This document shows, one piece after another, positions 60,483 through 64,000 of a stretch of DNA of 64,000 bases (within the stretch, counting starts at the first letter, position 1; each line of letters begins with the position of its first letter). Source of the DNA: Salipaludibacillus neizhouensis (GTDB taxonomy: Bacteria > Bacillota > Bacilli > Bacillales > Salisediminibacteriaceae); contig NZ_KZ614146.1 in assembly GCF_002886185.1 (NCBI RefSeq), positions 563,234 through 627,233 of the forward strand. The letters are read 5' to 3'. The notes under the pieces were generated by a model. It saw only the letters and a program-made list of their open reading frames with translations, was not told the origin of the DNA and did no database searches. The position numbers and the translations under genes were made by a program.

Positions 60483-60560
60483 AGCACCTACACGTACTAC
60501 GTAGGTGCTACTCGCGTTGCACGCTGTGTTTAACAAAAGGCGCTACGGTTTTGTTATTAA
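60483..60560 (-). repeat. Structured dispersed repeat, copy D (truncated)
   Basis: Same orientation as A. It starts inside the central stem: AGCACCTAC (60483-60491) pairs with GTAGGTGCT (60501-60509), then ACTCG continues as in the other copies but has no partner. The terminal box AAAAGGCGCTACGGTTTTGTT is degenerate. The half-element shows decay of the family. Confidence 0.8.
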
Positions 60561-60594
60561 TTGATATTTGAAGCTGTTCTTAATGTTCTTATGA

Positions 60595-60600
60595 TATAAT
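60595..60600 (+). promoter_or_regulatory. Likely -10 box of the ytvI-like gene
   Basis: A perfect TATAAT lies 36 bases before the chosen TTG start, but no well-spaced -35 box is visible. The ATG at 60603 would fall at or before the transcription start and is therefore unlikely. Confidence 0.5.
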
Positions 60601-60635
60601 ATATGCAATTATTGGAAAGAAAAGAAGGTGTAAAT

Positions 60636-61736
60636 TTGTTTCAATCTAAACTTATTAAAGTACTCGTTATTATTTTGTTAATGTTGTTAATCATTCTTGT
60701 AGGTACCCGAGTTACATTTTTGTTTACTCCTTTAGTTGTCTTTTTTCAGACACTCTTTATTCCGTTTATCATTGCAGGAGTATTATTTTACTTATTAAGA
60801 CCCGTAGTAAATTTTTTACATAGCAAAAAGATGCCAACACCATTGGCTATCTTACTAATTTATTTGGTCTTGATTGGAGTAGGTATTTTGTTGGTTACTT
60901 CGATCGGTCCGGTTCTTCAGCGTCAAGTTATGAATTTAGTCGATAATGCTCCAATTTTATTTCAAGAACTGCAAAGATTAATCATCCAATACGAAGACCA
61001 TGAAATCATTGCACGCTTTCAAGAGACAGAAAATTTTTCTATCGAAGAGACCACCAACAACCTAACTGCGTATTTAACTGAGGCTTTTGACTTTTTAGCA
61101 TCAAATATTCTTAGTTTCCTTGGTGTCCTTACAAGCTTTCTCTTGATATTGATTATCGTACCTTTTATGTTATTTTATTTACTGAAGGATGGTAACAAAG
61201 CACCTCATCAAGTATTACGTTTCTTCCCAAAAAAACAACAAGCAGATGGATATCGTATTTTACATGATATGGATGAGAAATTAAGTTCTTACATTCAGGG
61301 TCAAATCATCGTCAGTTTTTGTGTGGGCGTTTTAATGTATATTGCGCTAGTCATTATAGGTGTGGAGTACTCGTTAATCTTGGCATTAATTGCGATGCTT
61401 ACCAATGTAGTTCCGTTTATTGGTCCTTGGATTGGAGCAGTTCCGGCAGCAATTGTTGCTATTATTGACTCACCAATTACATTTTTATGGGTAGCCTTAG
61501 CGATCGTTGTCATCCAGCAAATAGAGAGTAATTTTATCTCACCACAAATTATGGGGAAAAAGTTAGCCGTACACCCATTAACCATTATTATATTAATTTT
61601 GGTGGCTGGGAAATTTGCAGGATTTCTTGGTTTAATCTTAGCTGTACCATTTTATGCAGTGACTAAAGTAATTGTTTCACACACGTATAGGTTATGGCAG
61701 CTTCGTAGAAAGGCTAATGCAGAAGACTCTCTGTGA
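60636..61736 (+). CDS. AI-2E family permease (YtvI/YdbI-like)
   Basis: Membrane transporter of the AI-2E (UPF0118) family; some members are Na/H antiporters or putative signal exporters. Eight helices and the family signature VPFMLFYLLKDG, SYIQGQIIVSFCVG and NVVPFIGPWIGAVPAA. The product has 366 residues. TTG 60636 follows AAGAAGGTG. Substrate unknown; Na/H exchange would suit a halophile but is speculation. Confidence 0.86.
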   Translation: MFQSKLIKVLVIILLMLLIILVGTRVTFLFTPLVVFFQTLFIPFIIAGVLFYLLRPVVNFLHSKKMPTPLAILLIYLVLIGVGILLVTSIGPVLQRQVMNLVDNAPILFQELQRLIIQYEDHEIIARFQETENFSIEETTNNLTAYLTEAFDFLASNILSFLGVLTSFLLILIIVPFMLFYLLKDGNKAPHQVLRFFPKKQQADGYRILHDMDEKLSSYIQGQIIVSFCVGVLMYIALVIIGVEYSLILALIAMLTNVVPFIGPWIGAVPAAIVAIIDSPITFLWVALAIVVIQQIESNFISPQIMGKKLAVHPLTIIILILVAGKFAGFLGLILAVPFYAVTKVIVSHTYRLWQLRRKANAEDSL

Positions 61737-61824
61737 GCAATCAGGATGAATGTCTGCGTATTTATTGATACAATAGGAATTAAAGATCAATATTGGAAAA
61801 GTAAAACAAAGGAGTGAAATGGTA

Positions 61825-62205
61825 ATGAGTAGTGAGAATAAAGGAGTTACACAAATTGATAAGGATGAGCTGAAAAACATTCTTTCAGCTTCAGATTCTA
61901 ATAAAATAGTGATCGATGTGCGAGAACCTGAGGAATATAACGATGCACATATTCCTGGAGTCCCTCTTATACCAATGCAAACTATTCCTGATTTGTTAGA
62001 AGGATTTGATAAAGAGAAAGAATACGTTTTTGTATGCAGAAGCGGAAACCGTTCCCAAAATGTTTCATTGTTCATGAAACAACAAGGGTATGAGAAGGTT
62101 GAAAATTATGATGGCGGTATGCTTGTATGGGACGGAGAAACAAAGCAGGGTATGGAGAAACACATTCAAAATGCCAGTGATTTAAAGACGTTAAAAAATA
62201 GTTAA
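61825..62205 (+). CDS. Rhodanese-like sulfurtransferase
   Basis: Single-domain rhodanese. The family markers are VIDVREPEEYNDAHIPG and the active-site loop CRSGNRS, with Cys71 as persulfide carrier. The product has 126 residues. Start may be ATG 61825 (10 bases after GGAG) or ATG 61819 (4 bases). Function probably persulfide or cyanide handling. Confidence 0.88.
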   Translation: MSSENKGVTQIDKDELKNILSASDSNKIVIDVREPEEYNDAHIPGVPLIPMQTIPDLLEGFDKEKEYVFVCRSGNRSQNVSLFMKQQGYEKVENYDGGMLVWDGETKQGMEKHIQNASDLKTLKNS

Positions 62206-62213
62206 GTTTATCT

Positions 62214-62247
62214 AAAACCTTCCGTTTTTAAAACGGAAGGTTTTAAT
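62214..62247 (+). terminator. Intrinsic terminator after the rhodanese gene
   Basis: AAAACCTTCCGTTTT pairs with AAAACGGAAGGTTTT, followed by AATTTTG. Symmetric, so it may work both ways. Confidence 0.85.
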
Positions 62248-62324
62248 TTTGTTTATAAAGGTAATAGATAAAACTAAGAGTGAAAGCACAACAAAAATTA
62301 TATTATAGTTGAGGAGGCTAATTC

Positions 62325-62468
62325 ATGTTATGGACAATAATTGGTATTATAATTCTTATGTGGATTTTAGGTTTTAGCTTTGAAGTTGGTGGTGGATTAA
62401 TCCACTTGCTATTAGTAATTGCGTTAGTGGTAGTAATTATAAACTTAATTAGTGGACGTCGGGCTTGA
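62325..62468 (+). CDS. Lmo0937-family 47-residue membrane protein
   Basis: Very small protein encoded by a perfect ribosome site GAGGAGG followed by ATG 62325. Its two hydrophobic segments (MLWTIIGIIILMWILGFSF and LLLVIALVVVIINL) are joined by EVGGGLIHL and it ends SGRRA. This is the pattern of the lmo0937 family of Firmicute envelope peptides, of unknown function and often stress-linked. It is likely transcribed with the next gene. Confidence 0.8.
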   Translation: MLWTIIGIIILMWILGFSFEVGGGLIHLLLVIALVVVIINLISGRRA

Positions 62469-62554
62469 CCATATGAAGAGTAAAAAGTCATCCATTTTAT
62501 TAACGGCGTATTTTTGATAAATAGTTACACAAAATAAGGGAGTGACCAATCATT

Positions 62555-62827
62555 ATGGCAAAAAAGTGGTTTACATCCACGATGCTCGCAACTGCGGTAG
62601 CAGCAGGTACTTATTATTTAGGAAAAGAAGAAAACAGAGAAAAGCTTCAGCATAATTATAATCGAATGAAAGCCAAATTTAAAAATGAGACAAAAGAAGA
62701 TCATGAACCTTATTTAGAAGAAAAAGTGGGTCATTCGGATCCTAACGATGAAGATGATAATTCTATGGTCGGTGAAGGTGCTGTCTACTCTGTTAATTAC
62801 TACAATAAAACGCACAAAAATGATTAA
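62555..62827 (+). CDS. Small YtxH-like envelope protein
   Basis: A 90-residue protein with a short N-terminal hydrophobic segment (about 5-22: WFTSTMLATAVAAGTYYLG) and a highly charged remainder (ENREKLQHNYNRMKAKFKNE), ending in an acidic and Tyr/Asn-rich stretch (EGAVYSVNYYNKTHKND). The layout resembles small YtxH-type proteins, but no clear family is recognised. RBS AAGGGAGTG. A terminator follows. Confidence 0.65.
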   Translation: MAKKWFTSTMLATAVAAGTYYLGKEENREKLQHNYNRMKAKFKNETKEDHEPYLEEKVGHSDPNDEDDNSMVGEGAVYSVNYYNKTHKND

Positions 62828-62839
62828 TATAAGTAAAGG

Positions 62840-62877
62840 AAAGCCTCTATTCACAATGTGAATGGGGCTTCTTTTTT
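62840..62877 (+). terminator. Intrinsic terminator before the yitT-like gene
   Basis: AAGCCTCTATTCAC pairs with GTGAATGGGGCTT (one mismatch), followed by CTTTTTT. Confidence 0.85.
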
Positions 62878-62941
62878 GTGGAAAACTAGTTTTAGAACAG
62901 AGGGAAGTGGAAACAATATACTAAGTTAGGGAGGAAGTTTT

Positions 62942-63784
62942 ATGACCAAAAACTTAGATATAATTGAAGAGGCCAAGAAAATAGTTGTAGCAATTATCAC
63001 TGCCTTTTTCATGGCTATTAGTCTGAATTACTTTTTAATCCCTGCAAATGTATTTGCAAGTGGTTTTACAGGGATGGCTCAAATATTGTCAGAATTAGTG
63101 CCACTTTCACCTGGGATATTATTATTATTATTAAACATACCTGTAGCTGTTATAGGGTGGCTAAAGGTGGGGAAGAGCTTTACATTTTACAGTTTTTTAA
63201 ATGTAGCTTTCACAACATTTTTCTTAGAAGCTATACCTGTTAAAGTTTTTTCAGAGGATATCATTTTAAATGCTGTTTTTGGTGGAGTTTTTGCAGGATT
63301 GGGTGCAGGGGTAATTCTCAAGTGGGGAGGATCGACTGGAGGAGTCGATATTCTTGCTTTATTAGCTGCCAAAAAAAATGATCGACCAATCGGCGTTTAT
63401 TTTTTAATAATGAATGCAATTATTGTGGTAACTTCTGGGATGATGTTTGGGATGGAGAAAGCTTTATATACACTATTGAATTTATATGTTGCATCTCGTA
63501 TTATTGATACAATACATACTCGTCACGTTAAATTAACAGCCATGGTGGTAACGAATAAAGCAGATGAATTGCAAGAGGCTTTTTATAAGAAAGTAATGCG
63601 GGGGGTCACACGAATCCCAGCCAAAGGAGGATATTCGAAAGAGGATAAAGAAGTATTATTAATTGTTATTACAAGGTATGAACTTTATTTTTTGCAGCAG
63701 GTCATCGATGAGGTTGATCCAAAGGCTTTCACAAATATCATGCAAACAACGGGAATTCACGGCATGTTTCGAAAAAATGACTAG
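62942..63784 (+). CDS. YitT-family membrane protein (DUF161/DUF2179)
   Basis: Five-helix YitT_membrane domain (about 1-165: NYFLIPANVFASGFTGMAQI, KWGGSTGGVDILALLAAKK) and C-terminal DUF2179 domain (about 195-280: RGVTRIPAKGGYSKEDKEVL, IMQTTGIHGMFRK). Full family length of 280 residues. RBS GGGAGG. Function unknown; many Bacilli have several paralogues. Confidence 0.9.
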   Translation: MTKNLDIIEEAKKIVVAIITAFFMAISLNYFLIPANVFASGFTGMAQILSELVPLSPGILLLLLNIPVAVIGWLKVGKSFTFYSFLNVAFTTFFLEAIPVKVFSEDIILNAVFGGVFAGLGAGVILKWGGSTGGVDILALLAAKKNDRPIGVYFLIMNAIIVVTSGMMFGMEKALYTLLNLYVASRIIDTIHTRHVKLTAMVVTNKADELQEAFYKKVMRGVTRIPAKGGYSKEDKEVLLIVITRYELYFLQQVIDEVDPKAFTNIMQTTGIHGMFRKND

Positions 63785-63788
63785 TTTT

Positions 63789-63976
63789 TTAAGAAAAACG
63801 GCATAGCCGTCTTTTCTTAAATCCAGCGTCAGCTTCCGCCGCCCCCGAGTAGCACCTACGTAATGTATGTAGGTGCTACTCGAAAGGAGGTGGGTTTCTC
63901 TTGATACTTGCGGCTTGAAGATAGTTGCTAATTTTATAAATTTTTGTAAGAAAAGACGCTACGCGATTTTTCTTAA
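63789..63976 (+). repeat. Structured dispersed repeat, copy E, with terminal inverted repeats
   Basis: Most complete copy. The left end TTAAGAAAAACGGCATAGCC and the complement of the right end TTAAGAAAAATCGCGTAGCG match as roughly 30-bp inverted repeats (both continue GTCTTTTCTTA). Between them lie an outer stem with GCCGC/GCGGC in place of GCCAC/GTGGC and a central stem CGAGTAGCACCTAC (63846-63859) with its complement at 63869-63882. Total 188 bp. AAAGGAGGTGGG follows the central stem as in copies A and C. Confidence 0.88.
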
Positions 63977-64000
63977 TTAAAGTAGAAATGATTGTAACAT

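Overview
The window is chromosomal DNA of a spore-forming, low-GC Bacillaceae bacterium. Gene order at the left end (mreC-mreD-minC-minD, spoIVFA-spoIVFB, an RNase E/G gene, rplU-prp-rpmA) is the classic Bacillus arrangement. Strongly acidic exported proteins (MreC tail, PstS, PhnD, TAXI and maltodextrin-binding lipoproteins) suggest a moderately halophilic or alkaliphilic relative of Halobacillus, Virgibacillus or Oceanobacillus; this is an inference from composition, not a species call.

Layout. 1-9.6 kb: cell shape, division-site selection, late sporulation and ribosomal genes, interrupted by a YtxH/DUF421 islet between minD and spoIVFA. 9.6-11.1 kb: a complete IS3-family element inserted in the loop of the rpmA terminator. 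11.2-16.8 kb: MBL hydrolase, a DUF2243/CtaG membrane pair and an arsRCDA cluster that lacks an arsenite pump gene. 17-26.7 kb: phosphorus acquisition, comprising a Pho-box-driven pstSCAB-phoU set followed by an OmpR-type regulator whose phosphoacceptor Asp is replaced by Glu, then phnDCEE. 26.8-35.2 kb: inositol-phosphatase and HAD enzymes, an MCP, alanine dehydrogenase, a GGDEF-EAL protein and a BdbC/thioredoxin pair. 35.3-43.2 kb: a SwrC-type RND exporter, small envelope proteins, hemolysin III, pterin dehydratase, a stand-alone EAL protein and a quinone-reductase-like flavoprotein.

43.4-54 kb: a tandem-repeat (13 aa x 8) Met/Gln/His-rich protein behind a sigma-K-like promoter; a divergent KamA-family radical-SAM enzyme and class III aminotransferase with an RpiR regulator and paired candidate operators; a TAXI-TRAP transporter; a MATE exporter and an AraC regulator. 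54-60.5 kb: a maltodextrin ABC operon with a long leader containing three similar operator-like sites, and its LacI-family regulator. 60.6-63.8 kb: YtvI-like permease, rhodanese, two very small envelope proteins and a YitT protein.

The least explained structure is a family of five dispersed, 80-190 bp intergenic elements (near 8.35, 43.3, 48.9, 60.5 and 63.9 kb). They share a 14-bp stem/9-nt loop palindrome nested inside a second long stem, with base pairs that change in a compensatory way between copies. One copy is bounded by terminal inverted repeats, so the family looks like a MITE or REP-type element with a conserved fold. All claims come from reading the sequence; no database search was run.
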